Shown: one piece after another, positions 1-8,278 of the stretch
Numbering within the stretch: the stretch's first letter is position 1
Layout: every line of letters starts with the position of its first letter
From: Synechococcus sp. RS9909
GTDB taxonomy: Bacteria > Cyanobacteriota > Cyanobacteriia > PCC-6307 > Cyanobiaceae
DNA length: 64,000 nt
Reading direction: 5' to 3'
Assembly (NCBI RefSeq): GCF_014279595.1
Contig: NZ_CP047943.1
Coordinates: 992,001-1,056,000, forward strand
Made by a program: the position numbers and the translations under genes
The notes under the pieces: generated by a model
Databases searched by the model: none
What the model was told of the DNA's origin: nothing
Seen by the model: the letters and a program-made list of their open reading frames with translations, nothing else

Positions 1-10
1 GTAATGACGC

Positions 11-976
11 ATGGCTCCCCTGTCCGTTCTCTCTGACGTCGATCTGGTGCGCTCCTACCTGCGGGACATCGGTCGTGTGCCGTTGCTGAGCCATCAGCAG
101 GAGATCACGTTGGGTCGCCAGGTGCAGGAGCTGATGGAGCTGGAGGCACTGGAGGCTGAGCTGCGCGATCAGCGCGGTGGTGAGGCGGTGCCGGCAGCGG
201 AGCTGGCGACAGCGGCGGGGTTGAGTGCGCTGCAACTGAAGCGGAAGCTGCAGGCGGGCCGCCGCGCCAAGGAGCGGATGGTGGCGGCGAATCTGCGCTT
301 GGTGGTGAGTGTGGCCAAGAAATACACCAAGCGGAATATGGAACTGCTGGACCTGATCCAGGAGGGAACGATCGGCCTGGTGCGGGGAGTGGAGAAATTC
401 GATCCAACGCGGGGCTACAAGTTCAGCACGTATGCGTATTGGTGGATCCGGCAGGGGATCACGAGGGCGATAGCGGAGAAGAGCCGCACGATTCGGCTGC
501 CGATCCATATCACCGAGATGCTCAACAAACTGAAGAAAGGGCAGCGAGAACTGAGCCAGGAGCTGGGGCGCACACCAACGGTGACGGAACTGGCGGGGTT
601 TGTGGAACTGCCGGAGGAGGAGGTGAAAGACCTGATGTGCCGGGCACGTCAACCGGTGAGCCTGGAGATGAAGGTGGGGGATGGGGATGACACTGAATTG
701 CTGGAGCTCCTGGCGGGTGATGGTGAATTGCCGGAGGAGCAGGTGGAGGTGGAGTGCCTGAAGGGCGACCTGCGGGATCTGTTGGAACAACTGCCAGACC
801 TGCAACGGCGTGTGTTGCGGATGCGGTATGGGATGGACGGCGAAGAGCCGATGAGCCTCACCGGGATCGCCAAGTCGTTGCGGATGAGCCGTGATCGCAC
901 CCGCCGGCTCGAGCGCGAAGGGCTGGAGATGCTGCGCCGCTTCGATGGCCAACTGGAGGCCTACGTGGCGGCTTGA
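11..976 (+). CDS. Group 2 RNA polymerase sigma factor (sigma-70 family, RpoD-like)
   Basis: This 321-aa protein is a sigma-70 factor that directs RNA polymerase to promoters. Region 1.2 (DLVRSYLRDIGRVPLL) starts near residue 10. Region 2 is intact around residues 90-155, with RLVVSVAKKY, the DLIQEGTIGL core-binding helix and the -10 recognition segment FSTYAYWWIRQGITRA. Region 3 follows, and region 4.2 near the end carries a helix-turn-helix ending in SRDRTRRLEREGLEMLR. It lacks the long N-terminal region 1.1 of primary sigma factors, which fits a cyanobacterial group 2 (stress or circadian-type) sigma factor. In-frame stops just upstream (positions 2-7) fix the start at ATG 11. Which paralogue it is cannot be told from sequence alone. 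Confidence 0.93.
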   Translation: MAPLSVLSDVDLVRSYLRDIGRVPLLSHQQEITLGRQVQELMELEALEAELRDQRGGEAVPAAELATAAGLSALQLKRKLQAGRRAKERMVAANLRLVVSVAKKYTKRNMELLDLIQEGTIGLVRGVEKFDPTRGYKFSTYAYWWIRQGITRAIAEKSRTIRLPIHITEMLNKLKKGQRELSQELGRTPTVTELAGFVELPEEEVKDLMCRARQPVSLEMKVGDGDDTELLELLAGDGELPEEQVEVECLKGDLRDLLEQLPDLQRRVLRMRYGMDGEEPMSLTGIAKSLRMSRDRTRRLEREGLEMLRRFDGQLEAYVAA

Positions 977-991
977 GTTGGATTCAGAAAA

Positions 992-1471
992 TCAGAAAAA
1001 CTCGTCGAAGTTGTCGAAGTCGACCGCCTTGAAGTTGCCGCTCTCCACCTGGCGCATCAGCCGCTCCAGCTGCACCCACAGCGCCCCACCGGTGAGGAGC
1101 GACAGCAGCAGGGCAACGAGATAGGCAGCACCGGATGCAAAGCCGAACACCTGGAGCGAACCGCCGATGAACAGGGTGACGCCGAGCAGGGTGCCCGTGT
1201 AGCTCATCGTCGTTTCTGCCGTTCCCAGGGGCAGCAGCGCCAGCCGATCCTGCTTCCAGCCGTTCAGGCGATCCTGCACCAGCTGGGCAAAGGTGAGGCC
1301 GCAGAGCACGCCGATCGCCAAGCCGAGGCCGGCCACCAGATAGGGCGGCTGACTCAGCGGCGCGTACTCGAGCAGGATGTCGTTGGCGCTCAGGTCGCCG
1401 AAGGCACCGGAGAGCACATCGAGCTCGGCCTGTTGGGCATCGATCGGAGCGAAGTCGGGGACTGGTGCCAT
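992..1471 (-). CDS. Conserved integral membrane protein of unknown function
   Basis: I do not recognise a named family. The 159-aa reading from ATG 1471 has three hydrophobic segments (about residues 44-66, 88-113 and 116-133) and an acidic, phenylalanine-rich tail (DFDNFDEFF). A longer reading from a TTG at 1528 would overlap the end of the upstream ABC1 kinase gene by 4 bases, but the ATG is more plausible. It follows the ABC1 kinase gene at 1525-3228 on the same strand and may be cotranscribed. It converges with the sigma factor gene across a 15-base gap. It is probably a cyanobacteria-specific membrane protein. Confidence 0.65.
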   Translation of the reverse strand: MAPVPDFAPIDAQQAELDVLSGAFGDLSANDILLEYAPLSQPPYLVAGLGLAIGVLCGLTFAQLVQDRLNGWKQDRLALLPLGTAETTMSYTGTLLGVTLFIGGSLQVFGFASGAAYLVALLLSLLTGGALWVQLERLMRQVESGNFKAVDFDNFDEFF

Positions 1472-1524
1472 GGAGGGCCGAACTCCCTGTAGCAGGGCGG
1501 ATGCAAGCGCTGACCCTATCGGAC

Positions 1525-3228
1525 TCAAGCCACCGCGAGGGGGTTGAGCCGTTGCAACATGCCGCCGGCCACCCGTCTGGGGCTGAAGGTGCGCCTGAGC
1601 AGGCCCATCAGGGCGCCGATGTCGTCGGTGCTGAGCCGGTCATCCTTGATCAGCGTCAGCAGCAGCCGCTTGCGCAGATCGGAGCCATCCCGGCCGAACA
1701 GCAGCCTCAGGCCCGCTCCGGCCACGGGCAGCAGATCGAGGCCAGGGCTGGTCGCCTCCTCGCCCACCACGTTGAGCAGGTTCTCCAGGCGTTCAATCCG
1801 CAGATGGCCGTCGCCATCAAAGATCACCTCCAGGAGTTTCTCGCGCATCTCGCGGGTGTCGCCCGCCAGCAGCCGCCGCGCCACGTAGGGATAGGCCACG
1901 GCGATGATCCTGAAGTCGGGGTCGAGCCGCAGCGCCAGGCCCTCCTGGCTCACCACCGCCCGGATGATCAGGGCGAAACGGGCCGGCACCCGGAAGGGGT
2001 AATCGAACATCAGCTCCGAGAACCGATCGGTGATCGCCTTGAAGTTGAAGGAGCCCACCGCATCACCGAGGCTGCCGCCGAGCACCTCCTCCAGCGCCGG
2101 GATGATCGGGCTCAGATCGGCATCGGGGGCCAGAAAGCCCAGGGTCTGGAAATCCTTGGCCAGGGCCGCAAAGTCGCGATTGATCAGATGCACCACCGCA
2201 CCGGTGAGGGTGAGGCGATCGGCATCGCTGATCGAATCCATCATCCCGAAATCGACGTAGGCCACGTGGCCCAGATCGCCGCTGCGGCCACTCAGCGCAA
2301 ACAGATTGCCGGGGTGGGGATCGGCATGGAAATAGCCGAACTCGAGCAATTGCTGCAGGCCGCTGATCACGCCGGTGCGAATCAGGGCACTGGGATCGAG
2401 GTGCTGCGCCCTCAGTTCCTGCCTGTCGCGCAGTTTGGTGCCGTGGATCCAGCTGGTGGTGAGCACGCGACGGCTGGAGAGCAATCGCTCCACCTTGGGG
2501 ATCGTGACCGCTGGGTTATCGGCGAACAGGGCGGCAAATCGTTCGGCGTTGTCGGCCTCACAGCCGTAATCGATTTCTTCGAAGAGGCTGCGGCCGAATT
2601 CATCAATGATCTGCCCCAGCCCAAAGCCCAGGTTCAGGGGCAGAAACGGTGCTGTGAGCACGCCGAGACTGCGGATCAGCACCATGTCGCGCCGGAGAAT
2701 GAAGGGCAGATTCGGGCGTTGCACCTTCACCGCCACCCAGTGCTGGCCGTGCAGCCGGGCGCGATACACCTGGCCGAGACTGGCGGCGGCTACGGGCGCA
2801 TCGGGGAAGTCGGCGAACAGCTGCTCCACCGGAGCACCGAGGTCCTCCTCCACCGTCTGCAGGGCGATCGCATGGTGGAAGGGGGGGAGATCATCCTGGA
2901 GGCGGGTCAGTTCATCGAGCCAGTCGCGCCGGATCAGGTCGGGCCGGGTGGAGAGCGCCTGCCCCACCTTGATGAAACAGGGCCCCAGATCGGTGAGCGT
3001 GCGCAGCAGGCGGCGGGCCAGGTTGCGCTGCACCTGGGCATCGCTGCTGCCGCCGCGGATCAGGAGGCTGAGCAGCAGTCCGATCAGGGCCCAGAGAATC
3101 TGAACGGCCCGCGGAATCGCGATCCAGGGGCGGAGCAGCAACCAGCGGGCATCGCGGCCTGGGGCGTAGCGGATCTCCGGTTCGCAGAAGCGCGATCGCC
3201 CAGCCTTGGTTCCGTTGCTGCCTGTCAT
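1525..3228 (-). CDS. ABC1/UbiB (AarF) family atypical protein kinase
   Basis: This 567-aa protein has the hallmark motifs of the ABC1/ADCK/UbiB family. The KxGQ motif (FIKVGQALS) is at residues 85-93, the alanine-rich ATP loop (VAAASLGQVY) at about 146-155, the nucleotide-binding lysine in VAVKVQ at 165-170, the catalytic-like HADPHPGNLF at 301-310, and the metal-binding DFG at 326-328. Hydrophobic stretches occur near residues 40-60 and at the C terminus. Family members support ubiquinone biosynthesis in bacteria and plastoquinone/tocopherol metabolism in plastids. Cyanobacteria carry several copies, so a prenylquinone-related role here is an inference. It precedes the small membrane protein gene at 992-1471. 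Confidence 0.9.
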   Translation of the reverse strand: MTGSNGTKAGRSRFCEPEIRYAPGRDARWLLLRPWIAIPRAVQILWALIGLLLSLLIRGGSSDAQVQRNLARRLLRTLTDLGPCFIKVGQALSTRPDLIRRDWLDELTRLQDDLPPFHHAIALQTVEEDLGAPVEQLFADFPDAPVAAASLGQVYRARLHGQHWVAVKVQRPNLPFILRRDMVLIRSLGVLTAPFLPLNLGFGLGQIIDEFGRSLFEEIDYGCEADNAERFAALFADNPAVTIPKVERLLSSRRVLTTSWIHGTKLRDRQELRAQHLDPSALIRTGVISGLQQLLEFGYFHADPHPGNLFALSGRSGDLGHVAYVDFGMMDSISDADRLTLTGAVVHLINRDFAALAKDFQTLGFLAPDADLSPIIPALEEVLGGSLGDAVGSFNFKAITDRFSELMFDYPFRVPARFALIIRAVVSQEGLALRLDPDFRIIAVAYPYVARRLLAGDTREMREKLLEVIFDGDGHLRIERLENLLNVVGEEATSPGLDLLPVAGAGLRLLFGRDGSDLRKRLLLTLIKDDRLSTDDIGALMGLLRRTFSPRRVAGGMLQRLNPLAVA

Positions 3229-3310
3229 GCCCGCACACCCCTCAGGCTGAATCTAGTGAGAGGGCCTTGGTTGATGATGCACTCCGGCTAGGGGTCCCCT
3301 GGGGAGACGG

Positions 3311-4723
3311 ATGGCTGCATTGCTGTCGCACCTGCGATCCGGTCGTTTCGCGGCCCCGATCGATGCCCTGCATCTTCCTGCCCATGGCCGGGGCGCTGGT
3401 CTGCCTGCGGTGATGCGGCGCCTGCTGCGCCGCCGGCCCGGCAGCTGGGATCTGCCGGAGCTGCCCCTGATCGGTGGTCCACTCCAAAACGAAGGAGCGG
3501 TGGCCGCCAGTCAACGGGCTGCCGCCGCCGTGGTCGGGGTCTCCGCCTGCTGGTACGGCGTCAATGGCGCAACGGGGCTGCTCCAGGCGGCCCTGTTGGC
3601 ATTGGCGTCACCGGGGCAGACGGTGCTGATGCCCCGCAACGCCCATCGCAGCCTGATCCAGGCCTGCGCCCTGGGAGGCCTGACGCCGCTGCTGTTCGAT
3701 CTGCCCTTTCTGAGCGATCGCGGCCATGTGGGCGCCCTGGAGGCGGCCTGGCTGGAGCGCGTTCTGGCGGAGCTCGACCGCCAGGGTCAGACGCCTGCGG
3801 CGGCCGTGCTCGTGCATCCCACTTATCACGGCTATGCCAGCGATCCGCTGCCGCTGGTGGCCCTGCTTCACCAGCGCGGCCTGTCCGTGCTGGTGGATGA
3901 GGCCCATGGTGCCCATCTCCAGCCCGGCGTTGACCCTGCCCTGCCCAGCTCATCGCTGGCGGCTGGGGCTGATCTGGTGGTGCATTCGCTGCACAAATCC
4001 GCCGCCGGCCTCGGCCAGACCGCCGTGCTCTGGTGCCAGGGCACCCGGGTGGACCCGGAGCTGGTCCAGCGCTGCCTGGGCTGGCTGCAGACCACCAGCC
4101 CCAGTGCCCTGCTGCTCGCTTCCTGTGAGACCGCCCTGCGGGCGTGGCAGGAGCCCCGGGGTCGCCGGTTGCTGCGGCGGCGTCTGGATCAGGGGCGGGC
4201 CCTGGCGGATCGGCTCAGCGCTGCCGGTGTGCCCCTGCTTCGCACCCCAGACCCCCTGCGCCTGATCTGGCACACGGCCGCTGCCGGCATCAACGGTCTT
4301 GAGGCCGATGCCTGGCTCCTGCAGCGGCGGCTGATCGCTGAGTTACCCGAACCGGGATGCCTCACCTTCTGCCTCGGTTTCGCTCGGCACCGGGGCCTGG
4401 CGGGGCGGATGCTGCGCCGCTGGCAGCAGCTCCGGCTCGCGCTGGGCAACGCCACCCCCCTGCCTCCGTTCACGCCGCCGCCATTGCCGCTGCTGGGAAC
4501 CCCGGAGCGTCACCTGGTGGAGGCCTGGCGGGGGCCGCAGCGCGCCGTGCCGCTCGACGACGCCTGTGGTGCGATCGCCGCTGAGCTGATCTGCCCCTAC
4601 CCACCTGGGATTCCTCTGGTGATTCCGGGGGAGCGGCTGGATCGGTCCAGGCTGCGCTGGCTGCAGGAGCAGCGCCAGCTTTGGCCGGATCAGATCGCAG
4701 CTATGGTGAACATTGTGGCTTGA
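3311..4723 (+). CDS. PLP-dependent Orn/Lys/Arg decarboxylase family protein
   Basis: This 470-aa protein has the fold-type I PLP domain of the Orn/Lys/Arg decarboxylase family. The N-terminal LPAHGRGAG is at residues 22-30, the PLP-stacking segment ACWYGVNGATG at about 79-89, VDEAHGAH at 195-202, and the Schiff-base lysine in HSLHKSAAG at K229. A smaller C-terminal domain follows, containing a conserved-looking PPGIPLVIPGE. Cyanobacterial members of this short class are usually annotated as lysine or arginine decarboxylases, but substrate cannot be assigned from sequence. It ends 9 bases before cdsA on the same strand, so the two are probably cotranscribed. Confidence 0.87.
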   Translation: MAALLSHLRSGRFAAPIDALHLPAHGRGAGLPAVMRRLLRRRPGSWDLPELPLIGGPLQNEGAVAASQRAAAAVVGVSACWYGVNGATGLLQAALLALASPGQTVLMPRNAHRSLIQACALGGLTPLLFDLPFLSDRGHVGALEAAWLERVLAELDRQGQTPAAAVLVHPTYHGYASDPLPLVALLHQRGLSVLVDEAHGAHLQPGVDPALPSSSLAAGADLVVHSLHKSAAGLGQTAVLWCQGTRVDPELVQRCLGWLQTTSPSALLLASCETALRAWQEPRGRRLLRRRLDQGRALADRLSAAGVPLLRTPDPLRLIWHTAAAGINGLEADAWLLQRRLIAELPEPGCLTFCLGFARHRGLAGRMLRRWQQLRLALGNATPLPPFTPPPLPLLGTPERHLVEAWRGPQRAVPLDDACGAIAAELICPYPPGIPLVIPGERLDRSRLRWLQEQRQLWPDQIAAMVNIVA

Positions 4724-4732
4724 GGGTCGCCG

Positions 4733-5599
4733 ATGCAGCGACTCAGCAGTGGCCTCCTTGCTGGAGCGTTCGGACTGCTGGTGGTTGGCTTGGGCGGATG
4801 GTGGTTCACCCTCGCCGTTGGTGTGATCGTGCATCTCGGCCTGCTGGAATTTTTCCGCATGGCCCAGTTCACCGGGATCCGGCCGGCCACGAAAACCACC
4901 CTGGTGGCCTGTCAGCTGCTGTTGATCAGCACCCAGTGGGGGGTGGCGGGTGGGTTGCCCTCCCATCTGGCCGCCGCCGTGCTTCCCCTCTCCGGGGCCG
5001 CGATCTGCGGTTGGTTGCTGCTGCAACCGGTCACCGGTTCGATCGCCGACATCGCCGCCTCGATCTTCGGCTTGTTCTATCTGGGGTTTCTTCCCAGCCA
5101 CTGGCTGCGCTTGCGCAATCTCAGCGCCATCGATCTCGCTCCGTCTCTTGTCCGTTTGCCCCCCTGGTGCAGCGGCTGGATCACCGCCGGCATGGTGATC
5201 ACCCTGATGGCCTGCCTGATGATCGTCGCCAGCGACATCGGCTCCTACGCGATCGGCCGCCGCTTCGGACGCCTGCCGCTCTCGCCGATCTCCCCGGGCA
5301 AGACCGTGGAGGGCGCCTTCGGTGGCTTGATTGCCGCCGTGCTCGTGGGCATCGGCTTCGCCGTGCTGCTGCAGTGGCCGATGGCCCCCTGGCTCGGTGG
5401 CGTGCTCGGGGCGCTGGTGGCGCTGTTCGCTCTCGTGGGCGATCTCACCGAATCGATGATGAAGCGGGATGCGGGACTCAAGGATTCCGGTGATGCCTTG
5501 CCGGGGCATGGCGGCATCCTCGATCGAATCGACAGCTACCTGTTCACACCGGCGGTGGTGTTTTACGCCGTCACCCTGGTGCTGCCCCTGATGCCCTGA
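4733..5599 (+). CDS. cdsA: Phosphatidate cytidylyltransferase (CDP-diacylglycerol synthase)
   Basis: CdsA makes CDP-diacylglycerol from CTP and phosphatidic acid in the membrane, the branch point to phosphatidylglycerol, which is essential for photosystem function. The 288-aa protein is highly hydrophobic with roughly seven or eight membrane segments. It carries the family signature near the C terminus: SMMKRDAGLKDSGD, then PGHGGILDRIDS, with the expected Asp, Lys and Arg residues. It follows the PLP decarboxylase gene by 9 bases. An inverted repeat (CCCTGAG/CTCAGGG, 5594-5600 and 5614-5620) overlaps the stop codons of this gene and the convergent DUF2993 gene. It may contribute to termination but has no T-run. 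Confidence 0.93.
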   Translation: MQRLSSGLLAGAFGLLVVGLGGWWFTLAVGVIVHLGLLEFFRMAQFTGIRPATKTTLVACQLLLISTQWGVAGGLPSHLAAAVLPLSGAAICGWLLLQPVTGSIADIAASIFGLFYLGFLPSHWLRLRNLSAIDLAPSLVRLPPWCSGWITAGMVITLMACLMIVASDIGSYAIGRRFGRLPLSPISPGKTVEGAFGGLIAAVLVGIGFAVLLQWPMAPWLGGVLGALVALFALVGDLTESMMKRDAGLKDSGDALPGHGGILDRIDSYLFTPAVVFYAVTLVLPLMP

Positions 5600-5614
5600 G
5601 CCGGACCGACCGCC

Positions 5615-6238
5615 TCAGGGGGTCACGCTCGCTTCGCCGCGCAGATGCAGCTGGCCCCCCTGCAGCCGCGCCTCCTGGATCTGAATGCCGGGGTCCATCG
5701 GCAGCTGTACCGCCTCTTCGGCCTCGAGATGGCGAATTTCCAGCGTGCCCGCCGCCGCCTGCAGGCGGAAGCGCCGTCGAATCGCATCGCCCGCATTGAT
5801 CACCGGCGCCTCCAGCAGAAGCACGTCGTTGTCGACCGACAGGCTGCCCAGGGTGGGCAAACCCATCAACTGGGCGGCCAGCCAGTCACCCAGCCAACGC
5901 CAGCGCTCACTGAGCAGGGCCCGGTTCAGATCCGTACCCAGCATCGTCACCTCTCCGTTCAATTGGAAGGCATCCTGCAGCTGGGGCAGGCCGGGGCGCA
6001 GATTCACATGCAGGGGCCCGCTGCGCAGTTGCGCATGCTGGATCGGCAACCCCTGGAAGGTCACCCGCCGCGCCTTCAGCTCCACCGATACGAGCCGACC
6101 GCGCAGCAACTGCAGGGCTGAACCATTGAGGCGCAGGTTCAATTCCCCCACCTCATCGCATTGGCTGCGGATCCAGAGGCCCAGGCCGTTGGCGAGCAGC
6201 TGCAGAAGCGGGCCGGAACGGTCGCTGGTGTCGGTCAT
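5615..6238 (-). CDS. DUF2993 (LmeA-like) family protein
   Basis: The 207-aa reading from ATG 6238 resembles the cyanobacterial DUF2993/LmeA-type lipid-binding fold. It has alternating beta-strand character throughout (GELNLRLNGSALQLLRGRL, VELKARRVTFQGLPI) and no catalytic motif. The open frame extends back to 6568, but that part is the shadow of the hydrolase gene. The ATG at 6238 gives a 4-base ATGA overlap with the upstream hydrolase stop, which supports the shorter start. It is the last gene of a run with the alpha/beta hydrolase and the iron-type dehydrogenase. Function is unknown; a role in binding or transporting lipids is inferred only from the family. Confidence 0.72.
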   Translation of the reverse strand: MTDTSDRSGPLLQLLANGLGLWIRSQCDEVGELNLRLNGSALQLLRGRLVSVELKARRVTFQGLPIQHAQLRSGPLHVNLRPGLPQLQDAFQLNGEVTMLGTDLNRALLSERWRWLGDWLAAQLMGLPTLGSLSVDNDVLLLEAPVINAGDAIRRRFRLQAAAGTLEIRHLEAEEAVQLPMDPGIQIQEARLQGGQLHLRGEASVTP

Positions 6239-7128
6239 GACGGCATCTCCGGTTGCCGCCAGCGGCGGGCCACCAGCTGGGGCTGGTCCAGATGGGGCAG
6301 GTGACCGCAGTCTGTCACCTCCTCCAGCCTCTCTCCCAGCAAGGCCATGGCCGCGCGCCATTGGGGCGGACGCAGGATGCGGTCGTTCTTGCCCCAGAGC
6401 ACATGCAGAGGCTGGGGAGGCAGCGGGCTGCCGCAGCCGGCGAAGCCACCGCTGCGGGCGAAGGCCGCCAGGGAGGGGCCCCAACCCGGCACCTGGAGCT
6501 GAAGCGAGGCGATCTGCAGTTCGGCGTCGCCGACGCTGCGCTCCGGATCGGCGAAGGCCTGCCGGCACAGCCCCCGGCGCACGCCGGGGCGGGAGAGAAA
6601 CCAGACGCCAAGCCGATCCAGTCCGGGGGGAATCGGCATCGGCCGGCCATCGAGTCCGGCCGGTGCGAGCAGCAGCAGTCGCGCGATGCGCTTCGGCTGA
6701 CGGCGCGCCAGTTCCATCGCCACCGCTCCCCCCATGGAGGCACCGATCAGGCCCAGGGGCTGGTCTTGAGGCAGATGATCCAGCAGTGCCTCCAGGTGCT
6801 GGAGCACCGCCTCGGGGCCGTAGCGACCCTGTTCCGGCTTCGGTCTGGGCGAGAAGCCAAAGCCGTGTAGATCGGGAATCAGCAGGGTGTGATCGCTGGC
6901 GAGCAGGGGGGCGAGACGTCGGAATTCGAGCCCGCAGCTGTCGAAGCCATGCAGGAGCAGCACCGGTGGGCCCGTGCCGATCCGGATCAGGGGATAGGGC
7001 TCTGTGGCCAGGTCAGGGGTGTGGTCGCCATCGGCCAAGCTCCACCACTCCACGTGTTGAAGCAGCGCCCGGCCCTGGGGATCGAGCAGGTTGCGGGCGG
7101 CTGCCTCGAGCAGCTCCCGGTTGGTCAA
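6235..7128 (-). CDS. Alpha/beta fold hydrolase
   Basis: The 297-aa protein has the alpha/beta hydrolase order: an oxyanion HGFDS motif after a hydrophobic strand (PVLLLHGFDS, about residues 54-63), the nucleophile elbow GASMGGAVA (catalytic Ser near residue 130), a strand-ending acid region, and the C-terminal histidine in DCGHLPHLDQP. The chain resembles cyanobacterial hydrolases annotated from this superfamily; the substrate is unknown. It overlaps the dehydrogenase gene upstream (7125-7128) and the DUF2993 gene downstream (6235-6238) by 4 bases each, so the three genes form a translationally coupled operon. Confidence 0.87.
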   Translation of the reverse strand: MTNRELLEAAARNLLDPQGRALLQHVEWWSLADGDHTPDLATEPYPLIRIGTGPPVLLLHGFDSCGLEFRRLAPLLASDHTLLIPDLHGFGFSPRPKPEQGRYGPEAVLQHLEALLDHLPQDQPLGLIGASMGGAVAMELARRQPKRIARLLLLAPAGLDGRPMPIPPGLDRLGVWFLSRPGVRRGLCRQAFADPERSVGDAELQIASLQLQVPGWGPSLAAFARSGGFAGCGSPLPPQPLHVLWGKNDRILRPPQWRAAMALLGERLEEVTDCGHLPHLDQPQLVARRWRQPEMPS

Positions 7129-8270
7129 GCGCCGCGCCTCCGGCTGGTCTCGGAGGGTTCCGGCAAGGCCTCGGCGCTGATCAGCGCTTCGAGCAGATCG
7201 GTGTCGCTCACCGGGAAGGGCAGATGGTGCAGATCGGAGTTGGGGCGACAGGCGAAGCGGCAGGCCTGGCGCAACTCATGCAGCCCCACCTGGCCGAGGC
7301 CGAGATCAGCGAGGCTGACGGGAAGGCCGAGATCCCTGAGCAGCGGCAGGAGCTGGCGGCGGGCCTGGTGTGCCAGCCGGTTGCCGCCGAGCTTCTCCTC
7401 CAGCCGCAGTTGCACCAGAATTCCGAATCCCACCTTCTCGCCATGCAGGCTGTTGTGGCAGGCCTGCAGCTGGGTGAGGCCGTTGTGCACGGCGTGGGCG
7501 GCGACGGTGCGGCACTGGGCCCCCCCCAGCCCCCCGATCACCCCTGCGGTGAGGGCGCTGGCTTCGGCGACGCGGATCCAGGCATCGCTCTGGGGATCAC
7601 GGCAGGCTTCACGGGCATCGATCAGCAACTGGTCGCGTAGCACGCGGGCCATCTGCACCGCCTGTTGAATCAGTCCGTCCTGACTGGAGCCGCTGCTCAC
7701 GGAGGCCTCGTACCACTTCGCCAGGGCATCGGCGACACCACTCGCGAGGGTGCGGGCTGGCGCCTGCCGCACCAAGTGGTGATCAAACACGAGGAGATCG
7801 GGGCAACGGGTGAGGGCCTGATCGCGCAGGAAGGCCCCCTCCGGGGTATAGATGTTTGCCAGAGCTGTCCAGCCGGCGCAGGTGGCGGCACTGAGGGGCA
7901 CGGTGATGCAGGGAAGCTGCAATCGATCGGCCAACCACTTGCCCGCATCCAGCACCTTGCCGCCGCCGGCGGCGATCAAGCCATCCACGGCTTCGGCCCT
8001 GAGGCGCGCCTCCAGGCGTTCCAGGTCGGGATCGCAGCAGTCGTGCTCCAGCGTCTCCAGGGTCACCTGAAGCCCGGCGGCCGTGAGGTCACTGGCCAGG
8101 CGTTGACGGGTTGCAGCGGTGGCACCACTGCGCCCGAGCAGAACGGGGCGCTGGCTGAGGACCTGGATGCGTGGCAGCGCATCCGACCAGGCCCCTGGAC
8201 CACGGAGGACCGTGGCCGGGGCAATCGCATGGCTGGCCAGGGGCAGCGATGCAGCGGATTGGCTTGCCAT
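7125..8270 (-). CDS. Iron-containing alcohol dehydrogenase, glycerol dehydrogenase-like
   Basis: The 381-aa protein belongs to the iron-containing ADH / glycerol dehydrogenase / dehydroquinate synthase-like superfamily. The dinucleotide-binding segment DGLIAAGGGKVLDAGKW lies near residues 96-112. Candidate metal ligands are an Asp in SGVADALAKWYE and two histidines in AAHAVHNGL and NSLHGEKVGFG. It likely reduces or oxidises a small polyol or aldehyde with NAD(P), but the natural substrate is not evident. It is the first gene of a three-gene minus-strand run with the hydrolase and the DUF2993 protein, and it lies 8 bases downstream of clpC. Confidence 0.85.
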   Translation of the reverse strand: MASQSAASLPLASHAIAPATVLRGPGAWSDALPRIQVLSQRPVLLGRSGATAATRQRLASDLTAAGLQVTLETLEHDCCDPDLERLEARLRAEAVDGLIAAGGGKVLDAGKWLADRLQLPCITVPLSAATCAGWTALANIYTPEGAFLRDQALTRCPDLLVFDHHLVRQAPARTLASGVADALAKWYEASVSSGSSQDGLIQQAVQMARVLRDQLLIDAREACRDPQSDAWIRVAEASALTAGVIGGLGGAQCRTVAAHAVHNGLTQLQACHNSLHGEKVGFGILVQLRLEEKLGGNRLAHQARRQLLPLLRDLGLPVSLADLGLGQVGLHELRQACRFACRPNSDLHHLPFPVSDTDLLEALISAEALPEPSETSRRRGA

Positions 8271-8278
8271 GGCTGGGG

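Noticed and set aside
1465-3291. 608-aa plus-strand frame
   Set aside because: Antisense to the ABC1 kinase gene; histidine/glutamine-rich low-information protein typical of shadow frames in GC-rich DNA.
4343-5509. 388-aa minus-strand frame
   Set aside because: Antisense of cdsA and the end of the PLP decarboxylase gene; no domain.
5685-7640. 651-aa plus-strand frame
   Set aside because: Antisense to DUF2993, hydrolase and dehydrogenase genes; arginine/proline-rich.
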